Source: an uncultured Muribaculaceae bacterium (GTDB taxonomy: Bacteria > Bacteroidota > Bacteroidia > Bacteroidales > Muribaculaceae). Taken from it: a stretch of DNA of 64,000 bases. The first letter of the stretch is position 1; every line of letters begins with the position of its first letter. The position numbers were made by a program, and so were the translations under genes. The DNA lies in assembly GCA_910579035.1 (NCBI GenBank), contig CAJTSR010000003.1:81589-145588 (forward strand), in the 5' to 3' direction. The notes under the pieces are model-generated. The model saw only the letters and a list, made by a program, of their open reading frames with translations, was not told the origin of the DNA and ran no database searches. Positions 50,739 through 59,646 of the stretch are shown in pieces.

Positions 50739-52793
50739 TTATCGGCGGCGGTTCTGCTGGCGCTGTGCGGCCTGTGCCTGGCGCTGTGCTTCTTCGAGGC
50801 GAGCCATCCAGCCGCTTTTCTTGCGGGGCTTCTTCTGGTTGGCAAGCATCTGCTCGCGCACCTTGTTCTCGTCGGTGAAGTGGCGGAATGCCCATGTCTG
50901 GATTATCGTTATGAGCAGCGACACGAGGTAGTAGTAGCTCAGGCCCGATGCGTAATCGTTGAATATGAAGAGGAACATCACGGGCATGATGTACTGCATC
51001 ATCTTCATTCCGGGCATATTCTGGCCGCCGGGCTGCGACTGCATGCTTACGTGCATATACACGATGTTGACTATTGTCATAAGCAGGCAGAAGAGGCTTA
51101 CGTGGTTGCCGTAGAAGGGAATTGAGAAGGGCAGGGTGAATATGGCATCGGGAGCCGACAGGTCGTGAGCCCAAAGGAAGGACTGGCCGCGCAGCTCGAT
51201 GGCCGAGGGGAAGAAGGAGAACATGGCAATCAGCACGGGCATCTGGAGCAGCATCGGAAGGCAGCCCGAGAAAGGACTTGCCCCGGCGCGGCTGTAGAGC
51301 GACATCGTTTCCTGCTGGCGCTTCATTGCATTCTCCTGTCCGGGATATTTGTCGTTGATTTCCTTGATTTCAGGAGCGAGAACGCGCATTTTGGCCTGAC
51401 TCTTGAAGCTCTTGAAAGTGAAGGGGAAGATTATAATCTTGATAAAGATTGTAAGCAGCAATATGATAATGCCGTAATTGCTTATGAACGAGCCAAGGAA
51501 TGTGAAGGTGGGTATCACGATGAGGGTGTTGACCCAGCGGAATATGCCCCAGCCCAGCGGAATGAGGCGTGTGAGCGAGAGGTCTTCGTCGTGGTTGAGG
51601 GTGTCGTCGAGCTTGCTGAGCAAGGGATAGTCGTTGGGCCCGAAGTAGAAGTCGAAGCTTGCTGCAGTACCGTCGGCGGGAGTGTAGGGCACTGTTGCCG
51701 CCATGGTCATATCCTTGAGGTACTTGTCGTTTTTGATGTCTACGGAGCTGAGCTCGGCTGATGTCAGCGGCTCTTTTGCGATGAGCACGCTGGAGAAGAA
51801 CTGGTTCTTGAATGCCACCCAGCGCAGGCGGCCGTTAAGGCTCTTGTTGTCGTCGCCGCTGGCGCTCATTTCGTCAACGCCTTCGCCGACATATTTGTAC
51901 GCGATGGCGCTGTTGCGTTCTTCGAATGTGCGGCCAAGCTCGTTGCGTGCCATTTTCTGGTGCCAGTCCATTTCCATATTCACGGTGTTGGCAGGCAGGA
52001 TGGCGTCCATTCCTTTCTGCACCACTTCCATACGGACGGTGTATGTGTCGGACAGTGTGTAGCGTATGCCCCACATGGCGCCGTCGGCAGGCGACATTGA
52101 CAGCAGCACGGCGCTGTCGCCTTCTGCCGTTACATCGAAGTTGAAGTCGCGGGTGTCGAGGCGCTGGTCTTTGGTGTTGAAGCGAAACGAGTAGGAGTCG
52201 GTGTCACCGCCGAAGAGTATTATGTTGGCCGGTTCCGGGCCTACTTCGGTCTGGTATTTTTTCAGTTCTACCGACGAAATCAGCGCCCCACGGCTGTCGA
52301 CGGTGAGTTTCACTACTTCGTTTTCGAGAGTCGTGGCAGTGCTTTCGCCGCCAAGATAGCGGGCGAAACCTTCGTATTTTACGGCATTGTCGATAAATGC
52401 GCGTATTGCCTGCGCTGCCTTGGCGCTCTGTGCTGCCGTGAGTGAGGCTTTGTTGGCGAGGACGTCGCGAATGTCGGCTTTGGCACCTCCTGCGCTGACG
52501 GTGCCGCTAAGTCCGTTCTCGTTGTCGAGGCTGAGGTCGAGATTATTGTCGGAGAAAGAGATGGCATTGTCGGCTGTTTTTCCCATCGCGCGTACGGCGC
52601 CTGCGAGAGCCGAGCTGTCGGCGGCGGTAAAGGGCACGACAGTGGGGGTGTTCTTCGATTCGGTCTGTGCGCGGGCCTGTTCGCTGCGTTCGCGTTCGGC
52701 CGCTATCTCGGCCTCGCTCGGTTTGCTCAGGTAGAGGAAGCCGAACATTATTGCGCCCATCAGCACGAGGCCCCAGAGTGTATTTTTATCCAT
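50739..52793 (-). CDS. yidC: membrane protein insertase YidC
   Basis: 684 aa. The first membrane helix (about 5-21) and a large periplasmic beta domain (about 60-430) precede five core helices. The core begins GWGIFRWVNTLI and includes NYGIIILLLTIFIK with the coiled region, and SGCLPMLLQMPVLIAMFSFF. A basic tail (KKPRKKSG...) ends the protein. It inserts membrane proteins with or without Sec. It lies downstream of pyrG with 24 nt between. Confidence 0.97.
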   Translation of the reverse strand: MDKNTLWGLVLMGAIMFGFLYLSKPSEAEIAAERERSEQARAQTESKNTPTVVPFTAADSSALAGAVRAMGKTADNAISFSDNNLDLSLDNENGLSGTVSAGGAKADIRDVLANKASLTAAQSAKAAQAIRAFIDNAVKYEGFARYLGGESTATTLENEVVKLTVDSRGALISSVELKKYQTEVGPEPANIILFGGDTDSYSFRFNTKDQRLDTRDFNFDVTAEGDSAVLLSMSPADGAMWGIRYTLSDTYTVRMEVVQKGMDAILPANTVNMEMDWHQKMARNELGRTFEERNSAIAYKYVGEGVDEMSASGDDNKSLNGRLRWVAFKNQFFSSVLIAKEPLTSAELSSVDIKNDKYLKDMTMAATVPYTPADGTAASFDFYFGPNDYPLLSKLDDTLNHDEDLSLTRLIPLGWGIFRWVNTLIVIPTFTFLGSFISNYGIIILLLTIFIKIIIFPFTFKSFKSQAKMRVLAPEIKEINDKYPGQENAMKRQQETMSLYSRAGASPFSGCLPMLLQMPVLIAMFSFFPSAIELRGQSFLWAHDLSAPDAIFTLPFSIPFYGNHVSLFCLLMTIVNIVYMHVSMQSQPGGQNMPGMKMMQYIMPVMFLFIFNDYASGLSYYYLVSLLITIIQTWAFRHFTDENKVREQMLANQKKPRKKSGWMARLEEAQRQAQAAQRQQNRRR

Positions 52794-52817
52794 TTTATCT
52801 TTTGAGATATGGTTGTT

Positions 52818-54434
52818 TTATTTAGTTTTTTGATTTCGGAATTCTATGGCTGCGTCTATGAAGGAAGCGAAGATTGGGCTTGGCGATAATACCGTGCTTG
52901 AGTATTCAGGATGGTACTGAGTGCCGATATACCAGCGTTTTGAGGGAATTTCTACTACTTCTACAAGATGTAAGGCCGGATTTTCACCGGTACAAGCCAT
53001 GCCGGCCTGTTCGTATTGTTCGCGGTAAGCGTTGTTAAATTCAAAACGATGCCGGTGTCTTTCTTTTATGTAAGTTGACTTGTAGGCATTTGCAGCTTTG
53101 GATCCTTCGCGCAACACACATTCAAATGCCCCGAGGCGCATCGTGCCTCCGAGGTGGGAAATGCTTTTTTGTTCCTCCATTAGGTCGATTACATTGTCGG
53201 GAGTTCGAGGTGCCATTTCCGTGGAGTTGGCCTCGGAAAGGCCGAGCACGTTGCGTGCGAACTCTATCACCATGCACTGCATGCCAAGGCATATTCCAAA
53301 GGTAGGAATGTCGTGTTCGCGACACCATTTTAAGGCTGCAAATTTTCCTTCGATGCCTCGCTGTCCGAATCCGGGAGCCACTATTACTCCGTCAAGACCG
53401 GATAATAGTTCGTCAACATTGTTGTCAGATACTTTTTCAGAATGGATGTATACTATGTTGAGTTTCTGCGAAGAGTAAGTGGCCGCGTGAAACAGGGCTT
53501 CGTTGATTGATTTATAGGCGTCCTGCAGCTCGACATATTTGCCTACCAGTCCGATGGAGACGGTGTCTGTCGCTGTGTCTATTTTGTGAATGAAATTCAG
53601 CCAGGGTTCCATTGAGGGTTCTGCGGACGCTTGCGTTTCAGTCTTGCGGAGTACTATTTCGTCGAGGTGCTGGGCATGCATACACAAGGGAACCTTGTAT
53701 ATCGAACTTACATCTTTTGACTGGACTACGGAGTCGGGAGCGACATTGCAGAAAAGAGCTATCTTTCGCAGGGTGTCGCCCGGTATATCTTTTTCGGTGC
53801 GCAATACAAGGATGTCGGGTTGTATGCCAAGCTCCTGCAGGGCTTTGACCGAGTGCTGTGTGGGTTTGGTTTTCAGTTCTTTGGCCGCAGCAATAAAGGG
53901 CACGTATGTAAGGTGGATGCAAAGACTTCTGTTACCAAGTTCCCATCGAAGCTGTCGGACGGCCTCAAGGAACGGGAGTGACTCTATATCGCCTACTGTT
54001 CCGCCTATTTCGGTAATTATGAAATCATAATTGCCTGTGTTTCCCAAGAATTTTATCCTGTGTTTTATTTCGTCGGTGATATGTGGTATAATCTGGACGG
54101 TTTTTCCCAAATAGTCGCCTCGGCGTTCTTTCTCGATAACGCTCTGGTATATCTTTCCTGTGGTTACATTGTTTGCGCGCGACGTGCGGACGTTTGTAAA
54201 TCGTTCGTAGTGGCCGAGGTCGAGGTCCGCTTCGTGTCCGTCTTCTGTGACATAGCATTCTCCATGCTCATACGGATTGAGCGTGCCCGGATCAATATTT
54301 ATGTAAGGGTCAAACTTCTGTATTGTCACTCTGAAGCCTCGGGCTTTCAGTAGGCATGCAATTGAAGATGATATTATGCCCTTGCCCAGTGATGATACCA
54401 CGCCGCCGGTTACGAATATGTATTTTGTGTCCAT
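52818..54434 (-). CDS. pyrG: CTP synthase
   Basis: 538 aa from MDTKYIFVTGGVVSSLGKG at 54434; the longer reading starts upstream of the promoter. The synthetase domain has the P-loop SSLGKG and the EIGGTVGDIES segment. The glutamine amidotransferase domain has the catalytic Cys in GICLGMQ and the His-Glu pair near the end (YHPEYSS). It makes CTP from UTP. It begins the pyrG-yidC-aminotransferase unit. Confidence 0.97.
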   Translation of the reverse strand: MDTKYIFVTGGVVSSLGKGIISSSIACLLKARGFRVTIQKFDPYINIDPGTLNPYEHGECYVTEDGHEADLDLGHYERFTNVRTSRANNVTTGKIYQSVIEKERRGDYLGKTVQIIPHITDEIKHRIKFLGNTGNYDFIITEIGGTVGDIESLPFLEAVRQLRWELGNRSLCIHLTYVPFIAAAKELKTKPTQHSVKALQELGIQPDILVLRTEKDIPGDTLRKIALFCNVAPDSVVQSKDVSSIYKVPLCMHAQHLDEIVLRKTETQASAEPSMEPWLNFIHKIDTATDTVSIGLVGKYVELQDAYKSINEALFHAATYSSQKLNIVYIHSEKVSDNNVDELLSGLDGVIVAPGFGQRGIEGKFAALKWCREHDIPTFGICLGMQCMVIEFARNVLGLSEANSTEMAPRTPDNVIDLMEEQKSISHLGGTMRLGAFECVLREGSKAANAYKSTYIKERHRHRFEFNNAYREQYEQAGMACTGENPALHLVEVVEIPSKRWYIGTQYHPEYSSTVLSPSPIFASFIDAAIEFRNQKTK

Positions 54435-54472
54435 TTTGTTATTACTTGTTGGTATACGATCGCAATTAACCG

Positions 54473-54480
54473 CAAAAGTA
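54473..54480 (-). promoter_or_regulatory. -7 box of the pyrG promoter
   Basis: Minus-strand TACTTTTG at 54473-54480, 38 bp before pyrG, with CTTG at the -33 position (20-bp spacer), partly inside the menA 3' gap. Confidence 0.6.
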
Positions 54481-54504
54481 CAAAAAATTTCCCCTGCACG
54501 CAAG

Positions 54505-55377
54505 CTAAATGGCTCGCGACAGCAGGAAGAGCAGTGAGTACAGAAACATCGACATGGCTGTAGCGCCGAGCAGGGGAGTGAGAGAGGCTCCGCTGCGTTT
54601 TCCCATCGCTATGGCTATGGCGGGAATGCTCCATATGTATATGCACGGAACGCAAAGCCACGCCGGGGGCGCGGCGGTCCATGCGCCAAGAGTCAGCGAC
54701 ACGGCTGCGAGGCTGTTGATGATGTAAAGTCCGGTCATGGCGCGCCGCCCGAAAGTGGTGGCAAGGGTGTGCTTGCCGGCGGCGATATCGTCGGGAATAT
54801 CGCGATAATTGTTTATTATCAATACGTTGGCGCCCATAAGCCCTATGGCGCAAGAGGCGGCGAATACCTGGCTGCTCCACGACAATGCCTGCACGTAGTA
54901 TGTGAGGTTCACAGGCACTATGCCGAAAAAGATTATCACGGCTACCTCGCCGAGCCTGTGGGTGGACAGCGGGTAGGGACCCGCGCTGTAGGCGAGCGCG
55001 CCGATGCCTATGAGCGCGCCGATGCCTATGAGCCACCAGCCGGCAAGCCATGCCAGCGAGAGGCCGAGGAGGGCGGCCGCGCATAGTGTGCCGTATGTGG
55101 CACGCTTCATGGCTGCAGGCGTTATTTCGCCTTCGGTCACGCCGCGCCGTGGGCCTTGGCGGCCCCGGCGGTCGCGGGCGGCCTTGAAGTCGTAGTATTC
55201 GTTTGCGAAATTAGATGCAATCTGGCATAGCACGGCAAAAACGAGGCATATGGCAGCCACGGCGGGCTTGAACGTGCCATCGGCCACGCTGAATCCGCAG
55301 GCCATTATCACACCTGCCACCGATACGGGCAATGTGCGCAGGCGCATGGCCTCGAGCCAGTATTTGAGTACTTTCAT
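54505..55377 (-). CDS. menA: 1,4-dihydroxy-2-naphthoate polyprenyltransferase
   Basis: 290 aa from MKVLKYWLEAMRLRTLPVS at 55377. It is an eight- to nine-helix UbiA-family protein with the two aspartate-rich motifs NEYYDFKAARDRRG and NNYRDIPDDIAAGKHT for magnesium-diphosphate binding. It attaches a prenyl chain in menaquinone synthesis. Its start overlaps the GNAT gene stop by 4 nt. Confidence 0.93.
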   Translation of the reverse strand: MKVLKYWLEAMRLRTLPVSVAGVIMACGFSVADGTFKPAVAAICLVFAVLCQIASNFANEYYDFKAARDRRGRQGPRRGVTEGEITPAAMKRATYGTLCAAALLGLSLAWLAGWWLIGIGALIGIGALAYSAGPYPLSTHRLGEVAVIIFFGIVPVNLTYYVQALSWSSQVFAASCAIGLMGANVLIINNYRDIPDDIAAGKHTLATTFGRRAMTGLYIINSLAAVSLTLGAWTAAPPAWLCVPCIYIWSIPAIAIAMGKRSGASLTPLLGATAMSMFLYSLLFLLSRAI

Positions 55378-55892
55378 TGGAATAATATCTGGTAAAGCAG
55401 CACGTCGGCATAGTGCTTGCCGCGTCGAATCCACGAGCGGAGCGAGCCGCAGGTATGGAATCCTGCTTTGGCGAACATACGGCGGGAAGCTTCGTTGTCG
55501 GCAGATACCTGAGCCGCAAGGCTATGGGCGCCAATGGTTTCCGAGGCGTAGCTGCACAGCAGTTTCAGAGCGGCGTAGCCTAATCCGCGTCTGCGCGATT
55601 CGGGCAATATGGCGATTCCTACAAATCCGTGGCGGTCGCGGGTGTTATAGTCGCTTATGTCGATAGTGCCGACGCTCTGCCCTGAGGCATTCTCGACGAT
55701 GATGAAGCGGATTTCGCCGCCGGCGTGTATGTCGGCACTGTAGTTCTCGATATATTGCCAAAGCATATGCCTGCTCAGCGGAGCCGTGCCGAAAGAGCAT
55801 TCTGCCGCGTCGGTGTCGTTTTCAAGCATGTAGAGCATGTCGAGGTCGGACGGCTCTACGGCTCTCAGGCTTACGGTTTCGTTTGATAGCAA
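55374..55892 (-). CDS. GNAT-family N-acetyltransferase
   Basis: 172 aa. ESRRRGLGYAALKLL is the acetyl-CoA pyrophosphate loop (Q/RxxGxG/A type), and the preceding GTIDISDYNTRDRHGFVGIAIL strands and NEASRRMFAKAGFH helix are typical. The RimJ/RimL-like C-terminus suggests a protein or small amine substrate. It is coupled to menA by a 4-nt overlap. Confidence 0.88.
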   Translation of the reverse strand: MLSNETVSLRAVEPSDLDMLYMLENDTDAAECSFGTAPLSRHMLWQYIENYSADIHAGGEIRFIIVENASGQSVGTIDISDYNTRDRHGFVGIAILPESRRRGLGYAALKLLCSYASETIGAHSLAAQVSADNEASRRMFAKAGFHTCGSLRSWIRRGKHYADVLLYQILFQ

Positions 55893-55900
55893 GGTTTGTT

Positions 55901-55967
55901 TAATTAGGAGTTAGGAATGAGGAATGAGGAATTAGAAATGAGGAATGAGGAATGAGGAATTGGGGAT
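55901..55967. repeat. simple tandem repeat of GAGGAAT units
   Basis: The gap between recR and the GNAT gene consists of about eight imperfect 7-8 nt units (TTAGGAATGAGGAATGAGG...). A shorter copy of the same sequence lies at 35695-35714 in reverse orientation. There is no sign of a CRISPR structure: units are too short and there are no spacers. Confidence 0.7.
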
Positions 55968-55983
55968 TGTTTAAATTTAATCC

Positions 55984-56604
55984 TTACATTTCAAAGGGGG
56001 TGCGGTCGAGCAGTGAGCGGGCAAGCGTGGCTTCGTCGGTGTATTCAAGCTCGTTGCCCACGGCGACGCCTCGGGCAAGTTGCGTTATTTTAACAGGCCT
56101 CGGGCTCTTGGCAAGTAGGCGGTAGATGTAGAAATTCGTTGTGTCGGCTTCGACCGTCGCCCCCGTGGCGAGTATCACTTCAGATATAGGCTCTTCGGCC
56201 ACGCGGAGTGCGAGCGAGGATATTTCGAGGCTGTCCGGCCCTATGCCGTCGATTGGCGAAATGAGCCCGCCGAGCACGTGGTACAGGCCGTTGTACCGCC
56301 CGGTGTTCTCGATGCTCATCACGTCGCGCACGTTTTCAACCACGCATACCACGCCGCTGCTGCGGCGCTCTTCGGAAGCGCACAGCGGGCATATTTCCTC
56401 TTCGCTGATATTGTGGCATACACGGCAATAGCGTATGCCTTTACGTAGATTGATTATTGCTTCGCCTATGCCGGTCACCTCTTCTTCGTCGCGCCGTAGC
56501 AGATGGAGGGCGAAGCGCAAGGCTGTCTTACGTCCTACTCCGGGAAGCCGCGACAGCGATGTCACGGCGTTTTCGAGCAGGACAGATGCAAATTCCTGTT
56601 CCAT
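55984..56604 (-). CDS. recR: recombination protein RecR
   Basis: 206 aa. Helix-hairpin-helix SRLPGVGRKTALRFALHLL, the zinc finger CRVCHNISEEEICPLC and a Toprim domain (VVCVVENVRDVMSIE). It loads RecA at gaps with RecF/RecO. It starts 3 nt after the DUF4831 gene stop. Confidence 0.96.
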   Translation of the reverse strand: MEQEFASVLLENAVTSLSRLPGVGRKTALRFALHLLRRDEEEVTGIGEAIINLRKGIRYCRVCHNISEEEICPLCASEERRSSGVVCVVENVRDVMSIENTGRYNGLYHVLGGLISPIDGIGPDSLEISSLALRVAEEPISEVILATGATVEADTTNFYIYRLLAKSPRPVKITQLARGVAVGNELEYTDEATLARSLLDRTPFEM

Positions 56605-56607
56605 TGG

Positions 56608-57699
56608 CTATTTTACCGGGCCGAGTTCTATTATGGCTCCTGTGGCCGGGTCGAATTGTACTTGCGAAGGTTCTTTCTTGTCGGTAAATAACTTTGGATC
56701 GAGTCCGAACACGGCTCCCGACTGGGCTATGGCCACTTCCTGCTCCGCGATGGTGCGGCCGGCGTATTCCACGCTCACAAGGACGCGGCCTGGTATGCGG
56801 TAGGCGACTCCTCCCTTGGGGAAAGCCTTGGGCGAACCGTTCTCCATGGCCGGTATCGCGCCGCTTTCGAGGAGTTTCACGGTGAGCCTTACGGGGGCGC
56901 CGGCCAGATTGTCGGGGGCTACGAACCCGTCGACGGCAGAGAGGCGTGCTATGATTTTGTCGTTCACACCGGCGCTGTCGGGAGTCACGGTAACTTTTTC
57001 AACGATGGTCGACGCGCTTTTGACGCCGGTGAACATCGCGGTCAGTGCCGCTTCCTGTGCTGCGAGGTTGTCGAGCACCAGTTGCATGGCTTTTCCGTCG
57101 GCCGGAGGGTTGTCGGCCTGTCCCGAAAGTATGTCGGAGCGTGTTTCGCGAAGCTCGAATATGCGCTGCGCTGCGAGTTCGGCACGCTTCGATGTCGAGG
57201 AGCTGCGCGCCATCTCCTGCGTCACGGCCTGTCGGGCAGCCTCGCCTTCAAGCGGCGATGGGGCGGCTGCCTTGGGGGCGGGGATTGCCGGTGCGGTGCT
57301 TTCTGCGACATTCTCGGTGTTGACAGCGAGCGGTATGTTGTCGGAGTTTAGAATCATGAAAGGTGTCGACCCTGCCTTGAACTGTGCCAGCCAGCGCTGG
57401 TCGGGGTCGGCTGTTCCTCGTGGCACTACCACCACGTCGGTAAGGCGTGCGCTCCGGCTGTCGGCGGTAACGGCGTCGGCGGCGCCGAGATGGCGGCGGG
57501 CGTAGTTCTGAAATTCTCCCGGGTGGGCTTCTTCAAGCTCGGCTACAAGGTATATGTCGAGGGCGGTAACGGGTAGCGAATATACCAGTCCGTACTCGCT
57601 GGCTTTTCCCGCAGTTATTTTCTGAGATGTCTGAGCACCGGCCGGGAGCCAGGGGAGGGCGGTGGCCATAATAAGTGCTGATATACTTAGTCGATTCAT
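56608..57699 (-). CDS. DUF4831-family exported protein
   Basis: 363 aa from MNRLSISALIMATALP at 57699, with a signal peptide. The pattern GLVYSLPVTALDIYLVAE, NFARRHLGAAD-like NYARRHLG and the closing QVQFDPATGAIIELGPVK match DUF4831. Function is unknown; members are periplasmic in Bacteroidota. It starts 2 nt after the nnr stop and is followed by recR after 3 nt. Confidence 0.85.
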   Translation of the reverse strand: MNRLSISALIMATALPWLPAGAQTSQKITAGKASEYGLVYSLPVTALDIYLVAELEEAHPGEFQNYARRHLGAADAVTADSRSARLTDVVVVPRGTADPDQRWLAQFKAGSTPFMILNSDNIPLAVNTENVAESTAPAIPAPKAAAPSPLEGEAARQAVTQEMARSSSTSKRAELAAQRIFELRETRSDILSGQADNPPADGKAMQLVLDNLAAQEAALTAMFTGVKSASTIVEKVTVTPDSAGVNDKIIARLSAVDGFVAPDNLAGAPVRLTVKLLESGAIPAMENGSPKAFPKGGVAYRIPGRVLVSVEYAGRTIAEQEVAIAQSGAVFGLDPKLFTDKKEPSQVQFDPATGAIIELGPVK

Positions 57700-57701
57700 T
57701 T

Positions 57702-59282
57702 TCAAGATTGCGGATTCGTTATAGATTCGATTGCCTGTCCGATTGCGTCTGCAATGTCCTCGGCGGTGGTACCCCTTACGCCGTATCTGCGCGAGGCTAT
57801 CTTCCCGGCTATGCCGTGGATATAGACAGCGGCGACGGCGGCGATTTCGGGCGCCATGTTCTGCGCCGCCAGCCCGGTGACCAGCCCGGTAAGCACGTCG
57901 CCGCTTCCGGCTGTGGCCAGTGCTTCCGTCCCCGACGAGTTCACCAGAATCTCGCCGTTGGGCCATATGGTAAGGGTGTAATGTCCTTTAAGTACTATTA
58001 TTATTTTGTATCGGGCTGCCATCTCTACGGCTTTCATCACGCGGGTGGAGTGGCTGTTCTGGGTGCCGAAAAGGCGGTCGAACTCGCGGGCGTGAGGTGT
58101 CAGGATAGAGCGTGGCGGTATGAAGTCGAGCAGGGTCTGGCGCAGGGCTATGCAGTTGAGCGCGTCGGCGTCGAGAATCAGCGGTCGCGAGGCGGCATAG
58201 CTGCTCTTCAGCAGTCGTTCAAGCCCGTAGATGGTGGCGTCGGAGCGACCGAGGCCCGGGCCTATGGCTGTGGCGTCGGCGTCGTGCTGGCTCTCGAAGC
58301 GCTGTATGTCGAAGTCGGCGCCGTCGGTTTCAAACATGGCCGATGGCACCGATGTCTGCATCACGTAGAATGCGCAGCGTGGGCCGTGGCAGGTCACTCT
58401 GCCGCAGCCCGAGCGGCTTGCGGCGCGTGTGGCTAATACTGCGGCGCCGAGCATTCCGTACGAGCCTGCGAAGATAAGGGCGGAGCCGAGCTCGTTTTTG
58501 TCGGCCATGGGGTCGCGCACGGGGAGTGCCGTCCGTATGGCCTTTGAGTCGACTATGCGGCAGCTCGGACGCTTCACCACCGATTTGTCAAGCGGGAGCT
58601 TCAGCGTTTTCCACCGGCCTATGAGCTGGGCGTTCTCCGGCATGAAGAAGGCCAGCGTGGGGCCTACTATGGCAAGGGTGAGGTCGGCGTGTATGATGTT
58701 GCGGTTTATCATGCCCACCGACAGGTCGAGCGTCATGCCCGACGGTATGTCGATGGATATCACGCGGGGTGCGGCTTCGTTGATGTGCCGGGCCACGGCC
58801 TGGTAGCCGCCTCGGAGCGGCTTCTGGTAGTCTGTGCCGAAGAGGCCGTCGACCACGATGGTCGACGGTCCCATTTCGGGCATCACGAAGTTTGGTCCGG
58901 GATTCACAACCTCGTCGAGCCAGTCGCCGTATCCTTGCGCGCGCAGTTCGTCGCGGCGCAGGCGGGTGTCGATGCTGAGCATGTCGCCGCCGATATTAAA
59001 AAGGCACACGCGCGCGCGACAGCCGAACTGGTGCAGCTCTATGGCAGTGGCAAGGGCGTATGCCCCGCAGATGTCGTCGCCGGCGAATACCAGCACGGGG
59101 CTGTCGGTGTCGCCACGCATGGCGAGCACCTCGGCGGCAGCCTGGCGTCCCACAAGGCTTATGAAATCGGCACGGCGCCGGCTCCACACCCGCAGCTCGC
59201 CGGTATCGGCCGGTGGCGTGGAAGGGCCGAGCGTGGCTTCGAGTATGCGCTCTATTTCTGCCGGGGTGTAGACGTTTTTCAT
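57702..59282 (-). CDS. nnr: bifunctional NAD(P)H-hydrate epimerase/dehydratase
   Basis: 526 aa. The N-terminal YjeF domain (about 1-220) has FAGDDICGAYALATAIEL and IVVDGLFGTD, the C-terminal ribokinase-like domain has LDADALNCI, LTPHAREFDRLFG and the catalytic Asp in TAGSGDVLTG. It repairs hydrated NADH and NADPH. Two enzymes are fused, as is common. It precedes DUF4831 by 2 nt. Confidence 0.95.
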   Translation of the reverse strand: MKNVYTPAEIERILEATLGPSTPPADTGELRVWSRRRADFISLVGRQAAAEVLAMRGDTDSPVLVFAGDDICGAYALATAIELHQFGCRARVCLFNIGGDMLSIDTRLRRDELRAQGYGDWLDEVVNPGPNFVMPEMGPSTIVVDGLFGTDYQKPLRGGYQAVARHINEAAPRVISIDIPSGMTLDLSVGMINRNIIHADLTLAIVGPTLAFFMPENAQLIGRWKTLKLPLDKSVVKRPSCRIVDSKAIRTALPVRDPMADKNELGSALIFAGSYGMLGAAVLATRAASRSGCGRVTCHGPRCAFYVMQTSVPSAMFETDGADFDIQRFESQHDADATAIGPGLGRSDATIYGLERLLKSSYAASRPLILDADALNCIALRQTLLDFIPPRSILTPHAREFDRLFGTQNSHSTRVMKAVEMAARYKIIIVLKGHYTLTIWPNGEILVNSSGTEALATAGSGDVLTGLVTGLAAQNMAPEIAAVAAVYIHGIAGKIASRRYGVRGTTAEDIADAIGQAIESITNPQS

Positions 59283-59307
59283 TCAGAGATTGTTGTTGCC
59301 GTACGGA

Positions 59308-59625
59308 TTAAAGCGCGAGGAGTTCTTCGATTTTCTGGCGGATGGCATCGGCCTTCTGAGCGCCTGCGAGGCGGAATGGAGCCTTCTTGCCGTCCTTGAA
59401 GAACAGGAGCAGGGGAATGCCCATCACACGGTTCTCGGTGCAGAATTCGGTGTTGTCCTCGGTGTTGTATTTGCCTATCACCACGCGTCCTTCGTATTCT
59501 TTTGCGAGTTCGTCGATTACGGGAGCCATTGCCATGCACGGGCCGCACCATGTTGCCCAGAAGTCGATTACTACGGGCTGGCCTGATGCGATGATTTCAC
59601 GTACGTTTTCGTCGGTAAATGTCAT
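59308..59625 (-). CDS. trxA: thioredoxin
   Basis: 105 aa with WATWCGPCMAMAPVI (Cys27 and Cys30) and the cis-Pro in MGIPLLLFF. Cytosolic; no signal peptide. It lies between dnaE and nnr. Confidence 0.96.
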   Translation of the reverse strand: MTFTDENVREIIASGQPVVIDFWATWCGPCMAMAPVIDELAKEYEGRVVIGKYNTEDNTEFCTENRVMGIPLLLFFKDGKKAPFRLAGAQKADAIRQKIEELLAL

Positions 59626-59646
59626 TGTAGTATGTTTAATGGTTGA

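Noticed and set aside
55901..55967. Possible CRISPR array
   Set aside because: The repeat units are 7-8 nt without unique spacers, and there is no cas gene in the window.
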